From contig CAVSSL010000006.1 in the NCBI GenBank assembly GCA_963730585.1, positions 372,001 through 436,000 on the forward strand: a DNA stretch of 64,000 bases, given 5' to 3'. This document shows, piece after piece, positions 44,518 through 53,331 of this stretch. Each line of letters starts with the position of its first letter. Position 1 is the stretch's first letter. The stretch is from Pedococcus_A sp963730585. GTDB lineage: Bacteria > Actinomycetota > Actinomycetes > Actinomycetales > Dermatophilaceae. A program made the position numbers and the translations under genes. The notes beneath the pieces were generated by a model. It saw nothing but the letters and a program-made list of their open reading frames with translations, made no database searches and had not been told where the DNA came from.

Positions 44518-44556
44518 CGACGGCGCCGGCAGCCACAGGGGCTGCCGGCGCCGTCG
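44518..44556. terminator. Strong bidirectional terminator
   Basis: Perfect 17-bp stem CGACGGCGCCGGCAGCC (44518-44534) with loop ACAGG and its exact complement at 44540-44556, between the convergent DUF4865 and DUF3105 genes. Confidence 0.9.
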
Positions 44557-44576
44557 CGTCGGTGGTGCGGGGCGGG

Positions 44577-45281
44577 TCAGGCCGCGCCCGGCTCCTGGGT
44601 GTCGCTCGCCGGGTACTTCTTGACGAAGTCGACGATGACCTCGCCGGAGAGGTCGCCGCAGAGCTGGCGGTGACCGGCGTCCTTGGCCCAGTGCGCCAGG
44701 GCGAAGGGCTTGCCCTTCGGGAAGGCGCCGCGGGAGCTGTCCCACTCGACGACGAGGAACTTGTCGCGCGACTCGCTCTGCTTGTTGGCCTGCTCGGCGA
44801 TGTCGCGGAGCAGCTGCTCCTTGCCCTTGGTCTGGGTGCTGTCGTACCAGAGGACCGTGTAGCCGTGCTCGAGGTTGTGGACCAGCGTCTCGACCTCGGG
44901 GCGGTCGGCGGCGGTGTAGAACTTCCGCTCGCTGACCGCGGGCGCGGCGAAGTGCGGGCCGTGCGACGGGGGCACGGTGTCGTACTTGACGCTGGTCTCG
45001 TCGGGCTTCGGGGTGCCGGGGCCGACGTGCTCGCCCTGGCCGCCGCCGGTGTCGGTGGTGACGGCGTCGCACGAGGCGGCCGAGGCGGCCACACCGAGGC
45101 CGGGCAGCTGCTGCGACTTGGCGTCGTTGATGGCGAAGGCCACGACGCCGCCGAGCCCGGCGAGGAGCACGAGGCAGCCGATGACGATGCCGACGACGAC
45201 CCTCTTCTCCTTGGCCTTCTGTGCCTTCTGGACCTCTGCCAGCCGCGCCTTGCGGTCCTGGCTCGACTTCTTGTTGCTCAC
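44577..45281 (-). CDS. DUF3105 membrane-anchored extracytoplasmic protein
   Basis: 234 residues from a GTG with GAGGAA at six bases. A Lys-rich cytoplasmic N-terminus (SSQDRKARLAEVQKAQKAKE) is followed by one helix (VVVGIVIGCLVLLAGLGGVV), and the outside domain has the DUF3105 pattern: EHVGPGTPKP, YDTVPPSHGPHFAAP, then ETLVHNLEHGYTVLWYD, whose repeated His residues suggest metal binding. Family function is unknown; such proteins are frequent in actinobacteria. It stands alone between a terminator and the divergent DNA glycosylase gene. Confidence 0.85.
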   Translation of the reverse strand: MSNKKSSQDRKARLAEVQKAQKAKEKRVVVGIVIGCLVLLAGLGGVVAFAINDAKSQQLPGLGVAASAASCDAVTTDTGGGQGEHVGPGTPKPDETSVKYDTVPPSHGPHFAAPAVSERKFYTAADRPEVETLVHNLEHGYTVLWYDSTQTKGKEQLLRDIAEQANKQSESRDKFLVVEWDSSRGAFPKGKPFALAHWAKDAGHRQLCGDLSGEVIVDFVKKYPASDTQEPGAA

Positions 45282-45404
45282 GGGTTCCTCGCGTTCGGGG
45301 GACTGGTGAAGTTCGCGCGCAGTCTACGGGTGGCGCTTGTGGGAGTCGGGCTCCTGGGGTGGGCACCCTGCGCCCTCGTCGGTGCAACGGGTCAGACTGT
45401 CGTT

Positions 45405-46392
45405 GTGTCCCCGACGTCCCGCCGCGCTGCCGACGCCACGGCACACGACGCGCCCGCCGAGGAGGCGCCGGCGCGGGAGCGGGTGTGGAGGCCGCGGCGG
45501 CCGGTGTCGCTCGGCGCGATCCTCACGATCTTCCGCCGGGGGAGCGGCGACCCGACGTTCCAGGCCGACCGCGGGCAGGGTTGGTGGCTGGGCCTGCCGA
45601 CCACGCTCGGGCCCGCGACGCTGCACCTGCAGGCGCGCCCCGTCGACGACGAGGTGGTGGCCACCGCGTGGGGGCCGGGCGCCGAGTGGGTGCTCGAGCA
45701 GGTGCCCGCGCTGCTCGGTGACGGTGACGACGCCGACGGGTTCGTGGCGCACCACCCGCAGGTGGCCCAGGCCAGGGCCCGGTATGCCGGGTGGCACGTG
45801 CCGCGGTCAGGGCCTGGTGATGCACGCGCTCGTGCCCGCGGTCATCGAGCAGAAGGTGACCGGGCAGGAGGCCTTCTCGGGGCAGCGGGTGCTGGTGCGG
45901 AAGTTCGGCCGGCCCGCGCCGGGCCCGGGCGCCGCCCGAGGGCTCTGGGTCCCGCCGGACGCGAAGGCCTGGGCCTCCATCCCGTCGTGGGAGTGGCTGC
46001 GGGCCAGTGTCGACGGCGCCCGCTCGGGCACGGCCGTGCGCGCGGCCCAGCGTGCCGGACGGCTGGAGGAGGCCGCCTCGCTCGACCTGGCCGAGGCCCA
46101 CCGGCGGATGCGGTCGATCCCGGGCATCGGCGTCTGGACCGCCGCCGAGGTGGCCCAGCGCGCGCTCGGCGACCCCGACTCGGTGAGCTTCGGCGACTAC
46201 CACGTGGCGAAGAACATCACGTGGGCGCTCACCGGCGAGGCCCTCGACGACGACGCCTGCGCCGAGCTGCTCGAGCCGTACGCCGGGCACCGCTACCGCG
46301 TCCAGCGGCTGCTCGAGCTCGACGGCACGGTGCGCCCGCGCCGGGGCCCGCGCATGGCACCGCGCCGCCACCTGCCGGCCCGCCCCCGCTGA
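45405..46392 (+). CDS. DNA-3-methyladenine/8-oxoguanine-type glycosylase (HhH-GPD), frameshifted
   Basis: 328 residues after deleting one G from the run at 45810-45812. Upstream frame ends RARYAGWHVPRS; downstream frame continues GLVMHALVPAVIEQKVTGQE, a normal junction for AlkA/Ogg-like enzymes. The helix-hairpin-helix is MRSIPGIGVWTAAEVAQ and the catalytic Asp is in VSFGDYHVAKNITWALTG. It should excise damaged purines. The likely start is the GTG at 45405 (SPTSRRAADATAHD), though no good ribosome site is visible and the first 40 residues are disordered. A GTATGCCG word (45782-45789) lies in the gene just before the shift. Confidence 0.8.
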
Positions 46393-46401
46393 CCCGCGCC
46401 C

Positions 46402-46452
46402 TGCAGCAACCTCTGCTAGCACGAGTTGCTGCCGGAGGGGCAGGTTGCTGCA
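46402..46452. repeat. Inverted repeat region between convergent genes
   Basis: TGCAGCAACCT (46402-46412) is the exact complement of AGGTTGCTGCA (46442-46452), with a further GTTGCTGCC between them, so alternative hairpins are possible. It lies after the glycosylase gene and before the end of the nuclease gene and may end transcription in either direction, although it is less GC-rich than the window's other terminators. Confidence 0.6.
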
Positions 46453-46513
46453 TGACCCTGCGGCATCACCCTCTGCTGAGTCACGCACGGTCCCGGCCTG
46501 TTGCCGGGGTAGG

Positions 46514-47408
46514 TCAACGCTTGGAGGGACGCCAGCCGGCATCGAGCGCGTCGGACTCGGAGCAGAACCAGCGCTCACCCTTGGACTCGCTGATCTTCGT
46601 CACCTCGTAGTAGGCACCGCCGGGCACGTGGTAGATCTTCTCGCCGTCGCTGGCGATGTTGCCCTTGATCAGGCACGACGTCGGAGCAGCCGCCGGCTGC
46701 GACGGTGCCGGAGCGTTCGGCGAGGTGCCGGAGCAACCGCGCAACGCACCCGCTGCTCCAGATGCCGCGGTGGGCGGACTTCGCTGCGCTCTGCGCCCTC
46801 AGGTGCGCGGCCTGGCCGGCGTAGGCCCTGTCGTACGTGTACTCCCGGCCGAAGCCTCCGGCGATGAGCATCTCGGCGACCGAACGGCCGTCGGCGAGCC
46901 GGACGTGCCGCAGCAGTCGCCCGTACCGGTCGCGGTTGTCCTGCGTCGGGTCTGCGACCAGCTTGACCTGCTTGCTCTGCACGAGGCTCTGCATCTTGCT
47001 CGCTGCCTGCTGCGCGTAGCAGTCGTGCGAGGCCAGCTCTGGCGTGTCGATGCCGATGACCCGGATGCGTTCGGTGGTGCCGCCCAGCCGCACCTTGATC
47101 GTGTCGCCGTCGGTGACGCCGACCACCGCGACGAGTCCGGAGGCAGCTCCGGCGTCTTGGAGCGGGCTGGTCGCCTTGGGTGCGGGGGCTGGAGTGGTCT
47201 TTCGCAGCGGTCGGCTTCTGGGACGAGGGCTCGAGCCGCGGGGGGCGCCGTCCTGCTGGCGGCCTGCGCGATCGGCCGTGCCGCCGCGGTCGCCTGCGAT
47301 CCCGGACCGTCCGCCTCGGGCGTGCATCCGGTTGCCAGGACCCACCGCGAGGGCACCTGCCAGGGCGGTGGCCGCCAGTCGTCGTCGGGCGGACAGCGGG
47401 GAAGACAT
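46514..47408 (-). pseudogene. Thermonuclease-like lipoprotein, apparently with four frameshifts
   Basis: ATG 47408 follows AAGGAG. Removing one base at each of four places (47341-47343, about 47232, 47200-47202 and 46749-46751) gives a natural 296-residue protein: signal sequence RRRLAATALAGALAVVLATG ending at a Cys, a Pro/Thr/Lys linker, then an SNase domain (VTDGDTIKVRLGG, RIRVIGIDTPELAS, RDRYGRLLRHV) and a C-terminal module CLIKGNIASDGEKIYHVPGG ending ERWFCSESDALDAGW. The catalytic Arg/Glu/Arg pattern looks intact. So the domain is certain but the four shifts are inferred; real decay cannot be excluded in this gene, the worst affected in the window. Confidence 0.7.
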
Positions 47409-47509
47409 CGGTTGCGCTCCTTGGTTGCGGACTGTCCGTGACCGTACGTCGGCCAGCCGCGGCCCCGTGGCCCATCACGGCAAAGGTGGCCGAACGGCCC
47501 ACCCGCCAC

Positions 47510-48615
47510 TCAGCGCGTCGCGTTCGACGAGCCTGCAGCGTTGCGTCGTGTGCACCAGGTGGCGACGCCAGCTCGGCGCGCAGGCCCTCGCCCCACAGCG
47601 CGACCTCCAGGCGGGCGACGGCCCGGCCCAGCTCGAAGGGGTCGTCCGCGGTGACCCTCACGTCGTGCGCGCCGGCGTCGACCCCGACGTCCGGCAGGCC
47701 GTGCAGGGCCACCCGCACAGCCCGTCCGATCCTGTCGGCCAACGGTTCTGGGTGCACCGCCGGTATGCCGCAGTCGACCGCTTCGGGGGAGCCGGGCTCG
47801 ATGCCCAGGCTGGCGCGCACGGCTTCGGCGTGTCCGTAGCCGAACCAGTCCTCCCGTCCGGTCCGCACGAGACCCGCAGCACCTTCGCCGTCCTCCTCGA
47901 CAACCCACTCACCGGCCCCGCGGACCAGTGCCGCAGGAACCCCGTCGGCCTTGCCCTTCACCAGGTCGGCTGCGGCGGCCAGCTCGTCGGCCAGCGCCCG
48001 CGCGGTGACGGACAGGGGCCGGCCGTCGGCGTCGGTCCCGCCACGCAGGTCGTCCAGGACCTGCACCCCCGCAGCCCCGAGCGCGAAGTCGACCTGCCCC
48101 GCCCGCCACGGACGGCCGGCCGTGTCGCTGAGCACCACGCCGAGCCGCCGGCACCCGGACCCGGCGACCAGGGCGGCACGAAGGGAGCGGGCCGAGGCGT
48201 CGGGGTCGGCAGGCAGCAGCAGGAGGCCGTCGGTGCCGCCGGTGTTGGAGGCGTCGACACCCGCCGCTGCCATGACGGGGCCGGCGACGGAGTGCACGAT
48301 CCGGGTCACCCGGTCACCCGAACGCCGCTCGGCCACGACCCGTCGGGTCTGACCGTCGATGACGGCCTCCCGGTCGGCGCCGGCGTCGGCCCACAGGCCC
48401 AGCGCCTTCGAGACGACCTTGCTGGAGACGACGAGCACGTCACCGTCGGCCAGGCGCTCACCGCTCCGCTCCACGGCGGCCAGGAGCAGCGCGGCGAGGT
48501 CCGCGCCCGCCGGCACCTCCGGCATACCGGTCAGCGGAACGACGACGAGCGCTGCCGCTGAACGGTGCCCCGCTGGGTGGGGCACCGGTGAGGCGGGCTC
48601 AGGGAGGGGGTCCAC
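47510..48615 (-). CDS. fbiB: Coenzyme F420-0:L-glutamate ligase (FbiB/CofE type), 3' end uncertain
   Basis: A CofE-type ligase domain fills about the first 260 residues: VVSSKVVSKALGLWADAGA, GCRRLGVVLSDTAGRPWRA and VDFALGAAGVQVLDDLRG. It adds glutamates to F420-0. Mycobacterial FbiB has a nitroreductase-like FMN domain after this; here there is only a short C-terminal region with DPFELGRAVARLEVALWGEG. Start GTG 48615 lies two bases after the FbiA stop, so the two are one operon. The original frame has no stop until far beyond; a TGA in another frame at 47510 is the likely true end if one more base shift occurs there. Treat the last 20 residues as unsure. Confidence 0.83.
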
Positions 48616-48617
48616 GC

Positions 48618-49595
48618 TCAGCGCTGCTTGAGCTCGAGGGCCAGGTCGAGCGCGGCGCCGGCGATGTCGGCGGTGGCGTCGACGTCGGTCATGAGCAGCG
48701 GTCGGCCACGCACCGCCAGTCGCGGCTGGCCCGTGAAGGCGGCCTCGTCGTCCGGCGCCACCAGCCAGCCGTCGAGGAAGTCGGCGTAGAGCCCGGCCAC
48801 AGCCGTGGTCGTTGACTCGAGGCCGATGGCCTGCAGGCAGGCGTCGGCGTGGCCGCGCACGGGGGCGCCGGAGATCAGCGGCGAGACGCCGACGACCGGC
48901 GCACTGGTGCCGCGCAGCGCGTCCCGCACCCCAGGCACGCCGAGGATGATGCCGATCGAGACGACCGGGTTGCTCGGCGGCAGCAGCACCACGTCGGCCT
49001 GGCGGATCGCGTCGAGCACGCCCGGGGCGGCGGTGGCCTGGTCCATGCCGACGGCCACGAACCGGCTCGCCGGCACGCCCGCCTGCATCCGCACCCACCA
49101 CTCCTGGAAGTGCACCGCGCGCGGCCCCTCGCCCTCGTCGACCACGACGTGGGTCTCGACGGGGGAGTCGGTCATCGGCAGCAGCGTCACACCCTGCTGC
49201 GGCAGCCCCCACCGGTCGGCGAGCCGCGCGGTCACCTCCGACAGCGACAGCCCCTGGCCGAGCCACTGGGAGCGCACGACGTGGGTGCCGAAGTCCTGGT
49301 CGCCGAGGTGGAACCACTGGGGCACCGCGCCGTATGCCGCGAGCTCACCTTGCACGCGGAACGTCTCGTCCGCGCGGCCCCAGCCCTGCCCCTCGTGCAC
49401 CCCGCCGCCGAGGGTGTAGAGGAGGGTGTCGAGGTCGGGACAGACCCGCAGGCCGAACAGCGTGATGTCGTCGCCGGTGTTGCCGATGACGGTCACGGTG
49501 CTGTCCGCGAGGTCCGGCGTCCGGTCGAGGTGGGCCCGCAGGCCGCGGAGGAACCGAGCCCCTCCGACGCCGCCTGCCAGTGCGGTGATGCGCAT
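48618..49595 (-). CDS. fbiA: 2-phospho-L-lactate (or phosphoenolpyruvate-derived) transferase for F420
   Basis: 325 residues from ATG 49595. ITALAGGVGGARFLRGL and VIGNTGDDITLFGLRVCP at the N-terminus and VVLLPPSNPVVSIGIILGV later are conserved CofD/FbiA motifs. The enzyme joins a GDP-activated three-carbon acid to the deazaflavin Fo, making (dehydro-)F420-0, which FbiB then polyglutamylates. The 30 residues upstream of this ATG in the same frame are Arg/Pro-rich and not part of the family. It is divergent from whiB with a 192-base gap, the same arrangement as fbiA/whiB2 in mycobacteria. Confidence 0.93.
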   Translation of the reverse strand: MRITALAGGVGGARFLRGLRAHLDRTPDLADSTVTVIGNTGDDITLFGLRVCPDLDTLLYTLGGGVHEGQGWGRADETFRVQGELAAYGAVPQWFHLGDQDFGTHVVRSQWLGQGLSLSEVTARLADRWGLPQQGVTLLPMTDSPVETHVVVDEGEGPRAVHFQEWWVRMQAGVPASRFVAVGMDQATAAPGVLDAIRQADVVLLPPSNPVVSIGIILGVPGVRDALRGTSAPVVGVSPLISGAPVRGHADACLQAIGLESTTTAVAGLYADFLDGWLVAPDDEAAFTGQPRLAVRGRPLLMTDVDATADIAGAALDLALELKQR

Positions 49596-49700
49596 GGCGG
49601 TCAGTGTCTCAGGGCAGCACGGACGGCCCGCACCCGGTGTGCGTCGAGACGGGCGCTCACTAACACCCCTGGGCCGGACGGGCAAATATCAGAGTTCCGC

Positions 49701-49730
49701 TTGACGAACCACGTATGACACGCGTGTAAT
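49701..49730 (+). promoter_or_regulatory. Probable housekeeping promoter of whiB
   Basis: TTGACG (49701-49706) and TGTAAT (49725-49730) with an 18-base spacer resemble actinobacterial -35/-10 boxes. This leaves a leader of about 50 bases before a very strong ribosome site (GAGGAGGGA) and the GTG at 49788. The region around it (49680-49740) is notably AT-richer than the rest of the window. Confidence 0.6.
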
Positions 49731-49787
49731 TCCATCGTTGTCTCGATCACGTACGGCGGGGCAACCACCGGGTCGAGGAGGGAAGCC

Positions 49788-50051
49788 GTGCACGAACTTC
49801 AACTGGTCTCCGTCAGCAGCGCTGACGAGGCAGAGCTGTCCTGGCAGGAGCGCTCACTGTGTGCGCAGACCGACCCGGAGGCGTTCTTCCCCGAGAAGGG
49901 CGGCTCCACCCGCGAGGCCAAGAAGGTCTGCGTCGGGTGCGAGGTGCGCTCCGAGTGCCTGGAGTACGCCCTCGCCAACGACGAGCGGTTCGGCATCTGG
50001 GGTGGGCTTTCCGAGCGGGAGCGTCGCAAGCTGAAGAAGCGTGCGGTCTAG
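49788..50051 (+). CDS. whiB: WhiB-family iron-sulfur transcription factor (WhiB2-like)
   Basis: 87 residues. Four cysteines in the order LCAQT, VCVGCEV and ECLEYA bind the [4Fe-4S] cluster, and FGIWGGLSERERRKLKK is the tryptophan-glycine turn with the basic DNA-binding tail. It acts with the primary sigma factor as a regulator; WhiB2/WhmD relatives control septation and cell division. Position beside fbiA and the manB region supports the WhiB2 identity. GTG start with the strong site GAGGAGGGA. The very large GT2 gene starts 36 bases downstream and may be co-transcribed. Confidence 0.93.
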   Translation: MHELQLVSVSSADEAELSWQERSLCAQTDPEAFFPEKGGSTREAKKVCVGCEVRSECLEYALANDERFGIWGGLSERERRKLKKRAV

Positions 50052-50087
50052 TCGCCGCCCGGCGACACCGCACCTGACGCAGAGCGC

Positions 50088-53000
50088 ATGACGCTAGCCC
50101 CAGCGCACGCCCACGCCCGCAACGGAGCTTCCGCAGCCACCGCCACGGTGACCGCGGTGCTGGTGCTCCGCAACCCCGGCCCCCGGCTCGGCGAGGTCCT
50201 CGACTCCCTCGCCCGCCAGACCCGCGCGCCGGAACGGCTGGTGGTCGTCGACCACGGGGCCGACGGCGAGGCCGTCGAGACCATCCGCGGCCACGAAGCC
50301 CTCGGCAAGGCCGTCGGTGACCTCCGCTTCACCACGGTCGCTCCCGGTGCCACCCTCGGCGCCGCGGTCCGTGCGGCGCTGGAGACCGTGCCCGGCCCGT
50401 CCGCCTGGGACCCCGTCTCGACCGACGCGACCTCTTCGCACGACGGTGCACAATCTGGCGCGAACCAGGGTGCGCACCCGGCGCCCGAGTCGGTCGAGCA
50501 CCTCTGGCTGCTGACTGACAGCTCTGCCCCGGACCCGACGGCCCTGGCCCGACTGGTCGACGCCGTGCGCCGCTCGCCCTCGGTGGGCGTGGCCGGCCCC
50601 AAGCTGGTGCGCTGGGACGACCCGCGCACGCTGGAGTCGGTCGGCATCCAGCTCACCCGGGCCGGCCGCATCATCCCCTCGCCGTGGCCGGGAGAGCCCG
50701 ACCAGGGCCAGTACGACCGGCGCACCGACACCCTCGCCGTGCCGTTCGAGGGCCTGCTCGTCGAGCGCGACCTCCTCGAGGAGCTCGGCGGTCACGAGCG
50801 GGCCTTCGGCGACTTCGGCGCCGACCTCGACCTGTCGTGGCGGGCCCACCAGGCCGGCCACCGCGTGGTGGTGGTGCCCCGCGCCACCGTCCGCACCACG
50901 CCGCGCGACCGCGACGGCGCGACGTCGCGACGCAGGGCGGCCCGCCGGGTGGCGCTCACCCGGTGCTCGCTGCTCGCCGCCCCGTTCCTGGCCGTGTGGG
51001 TCGCGGTCAGCAGCCTCGTCGCCGGTCTGCTGCTGCTCGTGGCCAAGCAGCCCCGCGCCGCCTGGCGCGAGCTGTCCGACATCGGCGCCCTGCTCGACCC
51101 GTGGCGGAGCCTGGGGGCCCGCTGGCGCTCGCGCGGCACGCGCCAGCTGCGGCGGCGTGACCTCGCGGGCCTGTTCATCCACCCGCGCGCCGCGCTGCGC
51201 CACACCGCCGACCTCGTGCACGACCAGGTGGTGCTCGACCGTGGTCCGGCCGAGCGGGCGCACACCCCGGTCGAGGCCGTCGAGACCGGTCCGGTCTCCG
51301 ACGAGGCGATGGACCTGCACGTGCTCTCCGCCTCGTGGGCCTCCCGTGCCGCCCGCAACCCCGGCGTCATCGCCGTGGCCGTGGCCGCCATCGTCACCCT
51401 CTTCGCCGGCCGACACCTTCCCGGTGGCTTCGCCGGTCGCCTCGAGACCGGGCTGGCCGGCGGCGAGCTGGTCGGCGTGCGCGCCGACGCCGCCACCCTG
51501 TGGCACGCCTGGCTCGACGGCTGGCACGGCGCCGCCTCCGGCCACGCCGGCGAGCAGAGCCCCTACCTCGCCGTCGTCGCCGCGCTGGCCTGGCTGGGGG
51601 AGCACCTGCCGTGGACGACGCCGGCGAGCTCGCCGGTCGGCGCGGCGGTGGCCGCGCTCGTCGGCCTGGCCTTCCCGCTCGCCACCTTCACGGCATACGT
51701 CTCGGCGCGCGTGGTGACCCGCTCGCGCTGGCCACGTGCGCTGGCCGCGCTCGCCTGGTCGAGCACCGCCGTGGTCGCCACCGCGGTCGGCGCCGGCCGG
51801 CTCGGGGGAGTGGTGGCCGCGATCCTGCTGCCCGCCGTGGCTGCCGGGTATGCCGTGGCGGCACGTCGGCGCGCCAGCGCCAGTGCGACCGCCGCCACCG
51901 CCCTCGGCGCCGCCGTGCTCGCAGCCTTCGTGCCGGCCCTGCTCGTGCTGGCCGCCGCGGCTGCGCTGCTGCTCGTCGTCTTCGGTCGCGGCACCGGCCC
52001 GCGGGTGCGCGGTCTGGCGCTCCTGCTGCTGCCGCCGGCGCTCATGGGGCCCTGGCTGCTCGAGCTCGTCGAGGCCCCCTACCGCCTGCTCTCCGGACCC
52101 GGCCTCGCCCTGTGGGGCACCGCCAGCGCACAGCCGTGGGAGATCGCCCTGGCCCACCCCGGGGGCCCGGGGTCGCACCCGGTGCTCTTCACCGCGCCGC
52201 TGGTGGTGGCCGGTCTGGCCGGGCTGCTCCGCTGCGGTGCGCGGTCGGCGGCCGCCACGTTCCTCGCCCTGCTGGCGCTGGCGGGGCTGGCGTTCGGCCT
52301 CGCCGCGCCACACCTGCACCTGGGCACGGTCCCCGAGGGCCTCGCCGGCGCCGGCGAGCCGATCACCGCCTGGCCCGGCACCGGGCTGCTCGTCTACGTG
52401 CTGGCGCTCATCGCTGCCGCCCTGCTGGGCGCCGACCGGCTGCCGGTGCGGCGCGGTGACGGTGGATGGCTCGCCGTCGCCCGCTGGCCGGTCGGCGCCG
52501 CGGTGGTCGTCGCCGTGCTCGCCAGCACCGGTTGGACCGCCTGGAAGGCCGTCGGCACCGAGCTGTCGGCGTGGAACGACCCGCGCCCGGCAGTCGCCAT
52601 CGACCAGGCCGAGAGCGAGCTGTCGAACCGGATGCTGCTGCTCGAGCCCGACGGCGACCAGGTGCGCTACCAGCTGCTCGGCCGCGAGGTCACCGGTGTC
52701 GCCCGCGACCTGCCGCTGACCGCCGCCCAACAGCCCGACCGGGCCGCGGTCGCCGAGGCGGTCGGCCGGCTCTTCGAGCAGGGTGGCTCGCCCGACGCGG
52801 CCGAGCCCGCCGCCGCCCTCGCCGCCCACGCGGTGGGCTTCGTGGGCCTGCGCGCCGAGGACACCGACCCCGCCATCCGCACGCTCGACGCCACCGCGGG
52901 CCTCTCCCGGCTCGGTGCGCACGACGGCGTGCTCTTCTGGCGGGTGCTTCCGGACAAGGCGGCCGAGGGCACCCTGGCCCCATCGCGAGCCAGGCTGGTC

Positions 53001-53331
53001 GACGCCAAGGGCGTCGCCCGCGACGTCGCCGTGCGCGGCGACCACGGGCGCACGGCCACCCCGCTGTCACCGACGCCCCGCTCGACGCTGGTGGTCGCGG
53101 AGCCGCCGGAGTGGGCCGCCCACGCGCGCGTCACCTTCGACGGCGCCGTGCTGCGCCCGGTGGCGGGCGCAGAGCAGCCGACCTACGCCGTGCCCGCCAA
53201 GACCGGGAAGCTGGTCATCCAGGTGCTGCCCACGGAAGTGGGGTGGCGCTGGGCCCAGCTCGCCCTGCTCGCTCGTCGTGGCCTTCGTGGCGCTGCCGTT
53301 CGGCGGCCGCCCGTCAAGGAGCCGTTCGTGA
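50088..53331 (+). CDS. Giant family 2 glycosyltransferase, multi-spanning, frameshifted at its end
   Basis: About 1080 residues. A GT-A domain at 20-270 (VTAVLVLRNPGPRLGEVLDS, ERLVVVDHG, LWLLTDSSAPDPTAL, RAFGDFGADLDLSWRAHQAG) is followed by a dozen transmembrane helices up to about 780 and a soluble region. As sequenced, the frame runs on into the next gene and looks like one 1577-residue protein. However, at 53267-53274 (GCTCGCTC) the other frame continues LVVAFVALPFGGRPSRSRS as a normal last helix and stops at 53331, with the DUF5719 GTG overlapping by GTGA. So one extra C or a 4-base duplication joins two genes artificially. Likely builds an envelope glycan at the membrane. Confidence 0.8.

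Noticed and set aside
46669..48615. FbiB extended by about 280 residues over the nuclease gene
   Set aside because: After the ligase tail the sequence is low-complexity Arg/Pro and antisense-like, and it overlaps a real SNase gene; an end near 47510 is more natural.
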